Source of the DNA: Armatimonadota bacterium
GTDB lineage: Bacteria; Vulcanimicrobiota; JACPDS01
Length of the DNA stretch: 5,119 nt
Direction of reading: 5' to 3'
Assembly: GCA_016183885.1 (NCBI GenBank)
Contig: JACPDS010000096.1
Location: forward strand, 1-5,119
Below, in pieces: positions 1 to 5,119 of this stretch (positions are counted from its first letter, which is position 1; each line of letters begins with the position of its first letter). The translations under genes were made by a program, and so were the position numbers. The notes beneath the pieces are model-generated. The model was not told where the DNA came from. It saw only the letters and a list, made by a program, of their open reading frames with translations, and made no database searches.

Positions 1-821
1 ATTTTGAAATTAAAGAAGAAATTTATGCTGTAAAAATCGCTCTTGCCGGAAGACCAAATGTGGGCAAGTCTTCGATTTTTAATTGCATAGCCGGGGAAGA
101 AAGAAGCATTGTGCATGAAATTCCCGGCACCACTCGAGATAATATTAATACTGAAATAGTAAAAAATAAAGAACGTTTTATTTTTATTGACACCGCAGGA
201 TTAAGACATAAAAGCAAAATAAAAGAGAATGTCGAGTATTTTAGCGTTTTAAGGACCCATCGGGCAATTCTTGAAGCTGATATAGTTTTATTAATTTTGG
301 AACCGGATGATTTAATTTCTCAAGATAAAAAAATTGCCGGATTAATTTTAAAAGAAAATAAAGCTTCCTTAATAGTGATTAATAAATGGGATTTAATTAA
401 AGATAAACTTAATAAAGCTGAGCTTATAAAATATAAAAATCATTTAAGCGGAAAATTAATCCGGGAGCTGGATTTTATTAATTATTCTCCGATTATTTTC
501 GTTTCGGCTAAAACCAAAGAGGGGATTAATAATATTTTTAAAGAAGCAAACTTTATTTATAGCGAATTTACCAAAAAAATTGAAGATAAGGTTTTGAGCC
601 GCCTCGTTTTAGAAGCTTTAGCTATTCATCCGCCGCCAACCCATAAAGGAAAAAGCTTAAAAATTTATAATGTTTTTCAATCTAAAATAATGCCTCCCAC
701 ATTTACCTTTAAGGTAAATGAACCAAAATTAATTCATTTTTCATATAAACGTTATTTAGAAAATAAAATCCGCCAAATTTTTGGCTTTAACGGAACTCCA
801 ATAATATTTAAGTTTAATTAA
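1..821 (+). CDS. der: GTPase Der (EngA), C-terminal part, 5' end cut by window edge
   Basis: Der is a cytoplasmic tandem-G-domain GTPase that binds the 50S subunit and is needed for its late assembly. The frame is open to the left edge, so the GTG at 60, which lies inside the P-loop, is not the start. The 272 visible codons hold the second G domain: P-loop GRPNVGKSS (visible residues 16-24), TTRD switch I (43-46), DTAG (63-66), NKWD (127-130) and SAKT (168-171). From about residue 195 comes the KH-like domain unique to Der, with the signatures HPPPTHKGKSLKIY, PPTF, HFSYKRYLEN and FGFNGTP. The protein ends just after GTP, as is usual for the family. Der is normally around 440 residues, so G domain 1 and the linker lie outside the window. 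The DTAGLRHK and VLRTHRAI segments are typical of the second G domain. All nucleotide-binding motifs are intact. A 73-bp gap separates it from plsY. Confidence 0.97.
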   Translation, partial: FEIKEEIYAVKIALAGRPNVGKSSIFNCIAGEERSIVHEIPGTTRDNINTEIVKNKERFIFIDTAGLRHKSKIKENVEYFSVLRTHRAILEADIVLLILEPDDLISQDKKIAGLILKENKASLIVINKWDLIKDKLNKAELIKYKNHLSGKLIRELDFINYSPIIFVSAKTKEGINNIFKEANFIYSEFTKKIEDKVLSRLVLEALAIHPPPTHKGKSLKIYNVFQSKIMPPTFTFKVNEPKLIHFSYKRYLENKIRQIFGFNGTPIIFKFN

Positions 822-894
822 ATATGCCCCGAATCTATGTTTTCATCTTTAAAAAAGCAGGATAAATCTTATATTAATAAAATATTTTATTGTA
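822..894. other. AT-rich der-plsY spacer with a perfect 16-bp palindrome
   Basis: This is the only sizeable gap between rightward genes. At 876-891 it contains the perfect palindrome AATAAAATATTTTATT, ending 3 bases before the plsY ATG. TA-rich -10-like strings are present (for example TATATT at 870-875 and TAAAAT at 878-883), but none has a convincing -35 box at normal spacing, so no promoter is called. No G-rich Shine-Dalgarno sequence lies within 20 bases of the plsY ATG. The nearest candidate, GCAGGA at 857-862, is more than 30 bases away. No rho-independent terminator for der is seen. Confidence 0.5.
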
Positions 895-1503
895 ATGAAA
901 ATAATATTCTTAATCTTAATTAGCTACTTATTGGGTTCAATTCCCTTTGGCATTATTATTGGAAAATTAACCAGGGGGATAGACTTAAGAGAATATGGAA
1001 GCGGAAATATCGGAGCCGCTAATGCTTTTAGGGCTTTGGGTTCATTTTGGGGGAGCATAGTTCTTTTAACCGATGTGGGGAAAGGAAGTATGGCGGTATT
1101 TTTGGCTAATTTTTTCCTTATACCTTTTATAAATTTGCCTTTAGCCCAAATTTTAGCCGGACTTTGCGCTATTTCAGGGCATAATTATTCTTGTTTTTTA
1201 AGCTTTAAGGGGGGGAAGGGCATTGCTACCAGCTTAGGAGTATTTATTTGCTTAAGTTGGAAAGCCGCTTTAATTGGAATTTTAATTTATATTATAATTA
1301 TATTTGCCGCCAAATATAGTTCTTTAGCCTCTCTATGCGGGGCGCTAAGCATTCCTATTTCGATATATTTTTTAAAAGAACCTAAAGAAATTTTTTATTT
1401 TTCTTTAATTGCCACCTTATTTGCTTTTTATAAACATAAGGAAAATATTAAGCGCTTAATTAAAAAAGAGGAACTAAAAATATTTGTAAAAAATAATTCC
1501 TGA
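895..1503 (+). CDS. plsY: Acyl-phosphate:glycerol-3-phosphate acyltransferase PlsY
   Basis: PlsY is an integral membrane enzyme that moves an acyl group from acyl-phosphate (made by PlsX) to the 1-position of glycerol 3-phosphate, giving lysophosphatidic acid, the first committed step of bacterial phospholipid synthesis. The 202-residue length is normal for the family. Family motifs appear in order: YLLGSIPFG (11-19) in the first helix; REYGSGNIGAANAFR (32-46), with the Ser and Arg positions conserved; DVGKG (60-64); FKGGKG (104-109); and HKENIKRL (181-188) near the C-terminus. Several hydrophobic segments fit the multi-helix topology (about 2-22, 52-78, 85-100, 112-138, 143-160, 166-180). 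The Thr usual in the GATN motif is Ala here (A42). The ATG at 895 puts the first helix at the family's usual position but lacks a Shine-Dalgarno sequence. The stop TGA overlaps the ribosome binding site of the next gene. PlsX is not in the window. Confidence 0.96.
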   Translation: MKIIFLILISYLLGSIPFGIIIGKLTRGIDLREYGSGNIGAANAFRALGSFWGSIVLLTDVGKGSMAVFLANFFLIPFINLPLAQILAGLCAISGHNYSCFLSFKGGKGIATSLGVFICLSWKAALIGILIYIIIIFAAKYSSLASLCGALSIPISIYFLKEPKEIFYFSLIATLFAFYKHKENIKRLIKKEELKIFVKNNS

Positions 1504-1505
1504 GG
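1502..1505 (+). promoter_or_regulatory. Ribosome binding site of the pilus ATPase gene
   Basis: GAGG begins inside the plsY stop codon (TGA at 1501-1503) and ends 5 bases before the ATG at 1511. This supports that start and suggests translational coupling to plsY. Confidence 0.7.
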
Positions 1506-1510
1506 TAGTT

Positions 1511-2662
1511 ATGGAGAACATTGTTGATCTCTTAAATAAAATTTTAGCTTTAATGGTTAAAGAAAATGCTTCTGATTTATATCTCAAGGCAGATATGCCC
1601 CCCACACTAAAAATTAATGAAGAGTTTATCCCTATAGAAATGGAAAAATTTACTCCGGAATTTACCGAGCTTTTAGCTTTTCAGATTATGTCTCCCGCGC
1701 AAAAAGAAAATTTTATGAACAATCCTGAAGCTAATTTTATGTATACTATTGCCAAACTGGGAAGATTTAGGGTGAATGTTTATCGTCAACGGGGAACAAT
1801 CGCCCTGGTAATGCGAAGAATTAGAGAAGATATTCAAGATATAGATTCTTTACAGCTTCCAGGCGTCTTAAAAAAGATGGCTCTCTATAAAAGGGGATTA
1901 ATTTTAGTTACCGGCCCAACCGGTTCTGGAAAATCTACTACTTTAGCGGCGATAATCGACTATCGAAATCAAAATTCTTTTGGACATATTATTACTATTG
2001 AAGATCCGATTGAATTTATCCATTATGATAAAAAAAGCTTAATTTCGCAAAGAGAAGTGGGAATCGATACCATTTCTTTTAATAACGCCTTGGAAAATGC
2101 CCTGCGCCAAGCGCCTAATGTTCTTTTGGTGGGAGAAATGAGGGATGTAGCAAGCGTAAACGCTGCTGTGCATTTTGCCGAAACCGGTCATTTAGTTTTA
2201 AGCACCCTGCACTCGCCGGATGTCCCCCAAACAATAGAAAGAGTTTTACAGTTTTTTCCTTCTGAAGTTCATGAACAAACAAGAATGCAGCTTTCTTTAT
2301 CTTTAAAGGGCGTTGTTTCGCAAAGATTGGTTCAAAAAAAGGATGGTTCGGGAATGATTCCCGCGGTTGAAATTATGATAGTTAATGCTCGAATGCAGGA
2401 TTTAATCGCTAATGGAGAGCTTAAACAAATTAAACGGGAATTAGATCAATTCCAACCCGAGGGTATGCAGACTTTCGATCACGCTCTTTTAGAACTTTAT
2501 AAATCGGAATTAATCACCGAAGAAGAGGCCATAAAAAGTTCGGATGTTCCTAATGATATGCGCTTAAAAATTAAAACTTTACCTGCTTATATTAAAAGCA
2601 GCACCAGGGAAGAATATGCTAAAAACCTGCAAGATCCCAAAAGAATGATGGGGGAAGATTGA
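1511..2662 (+). CDS. pilU: PilT/PilU-family type IVa pilus ATPase, PilU-like
   Basis: This is a hexameric secretion-superfamily ATPase that works at the inner-membrane base of type IVa pili to power pilus retraction (twitching, surface sensing, DNA uptake). The N-terminal PAS-like domain (about 1-120) has ASDLYLKADMPP and GRFRVNVYRQRG. The RecA-like domain has Walker A GPTGSGKST (135-143), the Asp box TIEDPIEF (162-169), Walker B NVLLVGEMRD (203-212) and the His box HFAETGHLVLSTLH (221-234). IDYRNQNSFGHIITIEDP, SQREVGIDT, EGMQTFDHALLELY (317-330) and NDMRLKIK (348-355) resemble PilU from memory; the 383-residue length also fits PilU rather than the shorter PilT. Walker A GPTGSGKS and GEMRD are more PilT-like. 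All catalytic motifs are intact. A charged tail of roughly 28 residues follows the conserved part. The GAGG ribosome site supports the ATG. No other pilus gene is nearby. The family call is firm; PilU versus PilT is less certain. Confidence 0.93.
   Translation: MENIVDLLNKILALMVKENASDLYLKADMPPTLKINEEFIPIEMEKFTPEFTELLAFQIMSPAQKENFMNNPEANFMYTIAKLGRFRVNVYRQRGTIALVMRRIREDIQDIDSLQLPGVLKKMALYKRGLILVTGPTGSGKSTTLAAIIDYRNQNSFGHIITIEDPIEFIHYDKKSLISQREVGIDTISFNNALENALRQAPNVLLVGEMRDVASVNAAVHFAETGHLVLSTLHSPDVPQTIERVLQFFPSEVHEQTRMQLSLSLKGVVSQRLVQKKDGSGMIPAVEIMIVNARMQDLIANGELKQIKRELDQFQPEGMQTFDHALLELYKSELITEEEAIKSSDVPNDMRLKIKTLPAYIKSSTREEYAKNLQDPKRMMGED
2650..2655 (+). promoter_or_regulatory. Ribosome binding site inside the pilus ATPase gene's 3' end
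   Basis: GGGGGA lies in the last codons of the pilus ATPase gene. It is 3 bases from the TTG at 2659 and 9 bases from the in-frame GTG at 2665. The spacing favours the GTG as the start of the next gene, though the TTG cannot be excluded. Confidence 0.45.
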
Positions 2663-3204
2663 TTGTGCTGCCCTTAAAAATAAAAAGGGGGGAGATTAAA
2701 GAAGATTGTTTGATTTTAGAAACTAAAGAAAAAAAAATGGAAATCCCCTGGGAGGAAATAAAACTGCTTCAGTTGGGGATTTTAGAAGAAGAATTGCCCT
2801 CTCCTCAAAAACCAAATTATGGCATCCAAAAAATAATTAGAAAGATTTTTTTTGGAGAAAGCGAAAAAGATTATCTAATAAAAAGCCATAGGAAAATTTA
2901 TCTTTTAAATTTTTTTATAAAAGATGAAATTCTTCAATTAGATTCTTCTAATGTTGATTATCGTTCTTTTTTAAAAGAGGCTGAATATATTAGTTTAAAT
3001 AATTTTAAAAAATTAATTCAAGGGTTCTTAAAATTTTTAAAAAATACTTATTTAGATCCTTCGCTATTGGCTTTTTTAAAAAACAATAAAGAAGATATAA
3101 AGTCTTATAAAAATATTTATGATTTTGAGTTAGAGGGAAATTATTTGCTTAAAGACTTATCAAAATTAATTCTTGCAGGGGATTTTTTAAAAGATGTTAA
3201 CTAA
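2659..3204 (+). CDS. Conserved-looking hypothetical protein, unknown function
   Basis: I do not recognise this protein. The longest reading starts at a TTG that overlaps the upstream stop by 4 bases (181 residues); a GTG at 2665, with better ribosome-site spacing, would give 179. There is no signal peptide or membrane segment, so a soluble cytoplasmic protein is likely. It is rich in Lys, Glu, Ile and Leu. The N-terminal part (about 5-45) alternates as in beta strands and contains IPWEEIKLLQLG. A second strand-like stretch runs at about 70-95 (DYLIKSHRKIYLL). The rest looks helical, with SSNVDYRSFLKEA (96-108) and SLNNFKKLIQGFLKFL (112-127). The layout vaguely suggests a small beta domain of PH-like type followed by helices; this is only an impression. 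Tight linkage to pilU and gatC and codon use like its neighbours support a real gene. It contains an A9 tract (2729-2737) and a T8 tract (2846-2853). Confidence 0.8.
   Translation: MIVLPLKIKRGEIKEDCLILETKEKKMEIPWEEIKLLQLGILEEELPSPQKPNYGIQKIIRKIFFGESEKDYLIKSHRKIYLLNFFIKDEILQLDSSNVDYRSFLKEAEYISLNNFKKLIQGFLKFLKNTYLDPSLLAFLKNNKEDIKSYKNIYDFELEGNYLLKDLSKLILAGDFLKDVN
3177..3182 (+). promoter_or_regulatory. Ribosome binding site of gatC
   Basis: AGGGGA sits within the 3' end of the upstream gene, 11 bases before the gatC ATG at 3194. The spacing is slightly long but it is the only G-rich string nearby, and it supports this start. Confidence 0.5.
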
Positions 3205-3478
3205 AGAAGAAGTTGGTCATATTGCTTATCTTGCTCGTTTAGAGATTAGCGAAATCGAAAAAGAATCTTTCGCCGGCGAACTTAATTCTATTTTCAATTA
3301 TATTGAAAAGTTAAAAGAATTAGATGCCGGTAATATTGAAGCAACTTTTCAAGTTTTTCCTCAAGACAACCGTTTTAGAGATGATGAAGCGCAGGAATCA
3401 TTAAATATAAACGAGGTTTTGGCTAATTCGCCCGAAAAAGAAGATAATTATTTTAAAATGCCTAAAATTATTGAATAA
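3194..3478 (+). CDS. gatC: Asp-tRNA(Asn)/Glu-tRNA(Gln) amidotransferase subunit C
   Basis: GatC is the small subunit of the cytoplasmic GatCAB complex, which converts mischarged Glu-tRNA(Gln) and/or Asp-tRNA(Asn) to the amide form. GatC wraps between GatA and GatB and stabilises them. The 94-residue length is normal. Family features are the N-terminal EEVGHIAYLARLEISE (5-20), the helix LNSIFNYIEKLKELD (30-44), the DNRFRDDE stretch (58-65) and the C-terminal LANSPEKEDNYFKMPKIIE (76-94), which matches the usual 'AP.....FF.VP.VI' ending, with SPEKEDNYFKMPKII here. The start overlaps the end of the upstream gene by 11 bases in another frame, implying coupled translation. gatA follows after 2 bases. 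Confidence 0.96.
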   Translation: MLTKEEVGHIAYLARLEISEIEKESFAGELNSIFNYIEKLKELDAGNIEATFQVFPQDNRFRDDEAQESLNINEVLANSPEKEDNYFKMPKIIE

Positions 3479-3480
3479 AG

Positions 3481-4938
3481 ATGGAAATTTTAACTGCGCA
3501 AAGGCTGCATAAAAAATTCATTAATAAAGAATTGAGTTCATTTGAAATTACTAAATTTTTATTAGAAAGAATTAAAAAATTAGATTCTAAAATTAAAGCT
3601 TTTATTAGCGTTGTAGAAAAAGAAGCCCTGGATGCCGCTCAAAGAGCAGATCAAAAAATTTCTCAAGGAGAAATTAATCCGCTCTTGGGGATGCCAATAT
3701 TAATTAAAGACAATATCTCTACCAAGGGAATTCTTACCACCTGCGCCTCTTTAATATTGCAAAATTTTATTCCGCCTTATGATGCTGAAGTAATAAGCAG
3801 AATTAAAAATCGGGGAATGGTAATTTTGGGGAAAAGTAATTTGGATGAATTTGCGATGGGTTCTTCTACGGAAAACTCTGCCTTCGGTCCCACTCATAAT
3901 CCATGGGATTTAACGCGTGTGCCGGGCGGATCAAGCGGAGGATCGGCGGCCGGAGTAGCCGCCCTAGAAACCATTTTGGCCTTAGGTTCTGATACGGGAG
4001 GAAGTATCCGCCAGCCGGCGGCTTTTTGCGGAGTAACCGGTTTAAAGCCCACCTATGGTTTAGTTTCCCGCTACGGTTTAATTGCCTTTGCTTCTTCTTT
4101 AGACCAAATTGGTCCGATTGCCAGAGATGCTTTCGATTGCGCTTTACTTTTAGAGGCAATAGCTGGCTGGGATTCCAAAGATTCTACTTCCTGTAATCTA
4201 AAAATCCCAAATTATAGTAAAATTATTCAAGAACCGTTAGAAAAATTTAAAATTGGAATTGCTGAAAATCTTTTTTTGGAAAAATTAGATAAAAATATAA
4301 AATTAGCCATAGAAGATTCTTTATCAACCTTTAAAAAATTGGGGGGGGAAATAATTTCTATAAATTTACCCCATATAGATTATGCTTTAGCTTCTTATTA
4401 TATTATTGCTCCTTCAGAAGCCAGTTCTAATTTAGCTCGCTATGATGGAGCAAGATATGGATATAGAAATAAAGAAGCTTTAGAAATTAATACCATGTTT
4501 TCTAAAACAAGGTCGGGGGGTTTTGGAAAAGAAGTAAAAAGAATAATTATGATTGGAACTTATGCCTTAAGAGCAGGTTATTATGAAGCTTATTATTTAA
4601 AAGCTCAAAAAGTACGCACCTTAATTAAAAAAGATTTTGAAGATGCATTTCGCGAATGTGATTTAATCTTAACGCCCGCCACGCCTACTTTACCCTTTAA
4701 AATTAAAGAAAATATTACCGATATTTGGGCAATGTATCTTTCGGATATTTATACTGTTTCAATTAATTTAGCGGGATTGCCCGCGATAGCAATTCCCTGC
4801 GGTTTTAAAGATAACCTGCCCATTGGCGCGCAGTTAATCGGAAAGCCTTTTTGCGAAGACTTCTTATTAAAAGCAGCCCATCATTTCCAAAAAAACACTG
4901 ACTTTCACCAAAAAACACCCGAAATCGCCTTGGGTTAA
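3481..4938 (+). CDS. gatA: Asp-tRNA(Asn)/Glu-tRNA(Gln) amidotransferase subunit A
   Basis: GatA is the glutaminase subunit of GatCAB. It hydrolyses glutamine and sends ammonia through a tunnel to GatB, where the tRNA-bound Glu or Asp is amidated. It belongs to the amidase-signature family. The Ser-cisSer-Lys triad is intact: K76 in MPILIKDNIS, S151 in PGGSSGGSAAG and S175 in DTGGSIRQPA. These match Lys79, Ser154 and Ser178 of the Staphylococcus enzyme with a constant offset of 3. GatA-specific blocks follow: GLKPTYGLVSRYGLIAFASS (187-206), the APSEASSNLARYDG region (310-323), the EVKRIIMIGTYAL region (351-363), LILTPATPTLPF (395-406) and SINLAGLPAIAIPCG (427-441). D422, by the same offset, is the likely glutamine-binding Asp. 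The 485-residue length is normal. The ATG lies 2 bases after the gatC stop with no strong ribosome site, consistent with coupling. An in-frame G8 tract lies at 4341-4348. gatB does not follow. Confidence 0.98.
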   Translation: MEILTAQRLHKKFINKELSSFEITKFLLERIKKLDSKIKAFISVVEKEALDAAQRADQKISQGEINPLLGMPILIKDNISTKGILTTCASLILQNFIPPYDAEVISRIKNRGMVILGKSNLDEFAMGSSTENSAFGPTHNPWDLTRVPGGSSGGSAAGVAALETILALGSDTGGSIRQPAAFCGVTGLKPTYGLVSRYGLIAFASSLDQIGPIARDAFDCALLLEAIAGWDSKDSTSCNLKIPNYSKIIQEPLEKFKIGIAENLFLEKLDKNIKLAIEDSLSTFKKLGGEIISINLPHIDYALASYYIIAPSEASSNLARYDGARYGYRNKEALEINTMFSKTRSGGFGKEVKRIIMIGTYALRAGYYEAYYLKAQKVRTLIKKDFEDAFRECDLILTPATPTLPFKIKENITDIWAMYLSDIYTVSINLAGLPAIAIPCGFKDNLPIGAQLIGKPFCEDFLLKAAHHFQKNTDFHQKTPEIALG

Positions 4939-5016
4939 ATTTTCTTTGGAAGGCAAACATTTTTAGAAAGATTAAAAGCATTTTCAGGTATTATTATTTA
5001 TTATTCGCCTTAAAAT
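4939..5016. other. Convergent intergenic region, no clear terminator
   Basis: This 78-bp AT-rich stretch lies between the stops of gatA and the minus-strand gene. The best inverted pair is AAGGC (4950-4954) with GCCTT (5007-5011), but the loop of about 50 bases makes it unconvincing. TTTTA/TAAAA near 4961-4977 is A/T only. A T9 tract (5020-5028) falls in the last codons of the convergent gene and could assist plus-strand termination. I see no RNA gene or other feature. Confidence 0.4.
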
Positions 5017-5119
5017 TCATTTTTTTTTATCTTTATTATATGGCTCAGTATGAATAACTGTTGTGCATTTAGGAAATTTTTCATATAAAGCATTTTCTAT
5101 ATTTTCGGTAATATGGTGA
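5017..5119 (-). CDS. Cation diffusion facilitator (CDF) transporter, C-terminal fragment
   Basis: On the minus strand a frame entering from the right edge (first full codon at 5118-5116) reads 33 residues and stops at TGA (5019-5017). The peptide contains HHITENIENALYEKFP and then TTVIHTEPYNK. This matches the end of the cytoplasmic C-terminal domain of CDF metal transporters of the FieF/YiiP type, where the pattern 'H..(A/S)..(I/V)E..(I/L)...FP....V.IH.(E/D)P' carries metal-binding His and acidic residues. CDF proteins export divalent cations such as zinc, iron or manganese in exchange for protons. Only about a tenth of a typical roughly 300-residue protein is visible, so the substrate cannot be inferred. 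It ends in a run of lysines. It is convergent with gatA and therefore a separate transcription unit. The call rests on a short motif remembered from the family, so confidence is moderate. Confidence 0.62.
   Translation of the reverse strand, partial: HHITENIENALYEKFPKCTTVIHTEPYNKDKKK

Noticed and set aside
60..62. GTG as a start codon for der
   Set aside because: It encodes the Val in the P-loop GRPNVGKSS; the frame stays open upstream to the edge with Der-like sequence.
23..217. Minus-strand open frame of 64 codons inside der
   Set aside because: It lies opposite the Der G-domain motifs, which clearly code on the plus strand. There is no independent support.
860..890. Sigma-70-type promoter for plsY
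   Set aside because: Several -10-like strings exist in the A/T-rich spacer, but no -35 at suitable spacing; any such match is expected by chance at this composition.
3866..4159. Minus-strand open frame of 97 codons inside gatA
   Set aside because: It is antisense to the most conserved part of gatA, its translation is rich in Arg, Pro and Leu with no family resemblance, and it has no ribosome site. It is a shadow frame.
4985..5006. TTA-rich repeat as a tandem repeat element
   Set aside because: It is a short, irregular ATT/TTA run, typical low-complexity sequence in AT-rich spacers.
4950..5011. AAGGC/GCCTT inverted pair as a gatA terminator
   Set aside because: The stem is only 5 bp with a loop of about 50 bases, and the T tract is 8 bases further on and inside the convergent coding end.
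1..5119. UGA recoding as seen in some candidate phyla
   Set aside because: TGA is used as a stop at 1501-1503, 2660-2662 and 5019-5017, and no family protein here needs read-through.

Overview
The window is a compact, AT-rich stretch of bacterial chromosome, with adenine and thymine dominating third codon positions and the gaps. It carries mostly housekeeping genes. Six genes read rightward: the 3' part of der (ribosome-assembly GTPase), plsY (first acylation step of phospholipid synthesis), a PilT/PilU-family pilus ATPase closest to PilU, an unrecognised 181-residue protein, gatC and gatA (two subunits of the tRNA-dependent amidotransferase). At the right edge, on the minus strand and cut by the window, are the last 33 codons of what looks like a cation diffusion facilitator (CDF) metal transporter, convergent with gatA.

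Layout: der runs in from the left edge and ends at 821. A 73-bp, very AT-rich gap (822-894) is the only real gap among the rightward genes. From plsY onward spacing is tight: 7 bp to the pilus ATPase, a 4-bp overlap (or nearly abutting ends, depending on the start) into the unknown gene, an 11-bp overlap into gatC, then 2 bp to gatA. This looks like one transcription unit with translational coupling. The 78 bp between gatA and the convergent gene hold no convincing hairpin terminator. gatB does not follow gatA here.

Organism: a bacterium using the standard stop set. TGA ends plsY, the pilus ATPase gene and the CDF fragment, so UGA is not reassigned. GatCAB implies that Gln-tRNA and/or Asn-tRNA is made by transamidation. 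PlsY implies bacterial acyl-phosphate-dependent phospholipid synthesis, and the pilus ATPase implies type IVa pili. The low GC, short intergenic spaces and mixed gene order would fit an uncultured lineage, but nothing here fixes the phylum.

The genes do not form a dedicated pathway; they join protein synthesis quality, membrane lipid synthesis and surface motility. I found no mobile element, RNA gene, CRISPR array or defence module, and no clear sign of an undescribed system. The parts most worth a second look are the unknown gene at 2659-3204, the pilus ATPase gene placed among housekeeping genes, the absence of gatB, and the palindrome at the plsY start, which has no Shine-Dalgarno sequence.
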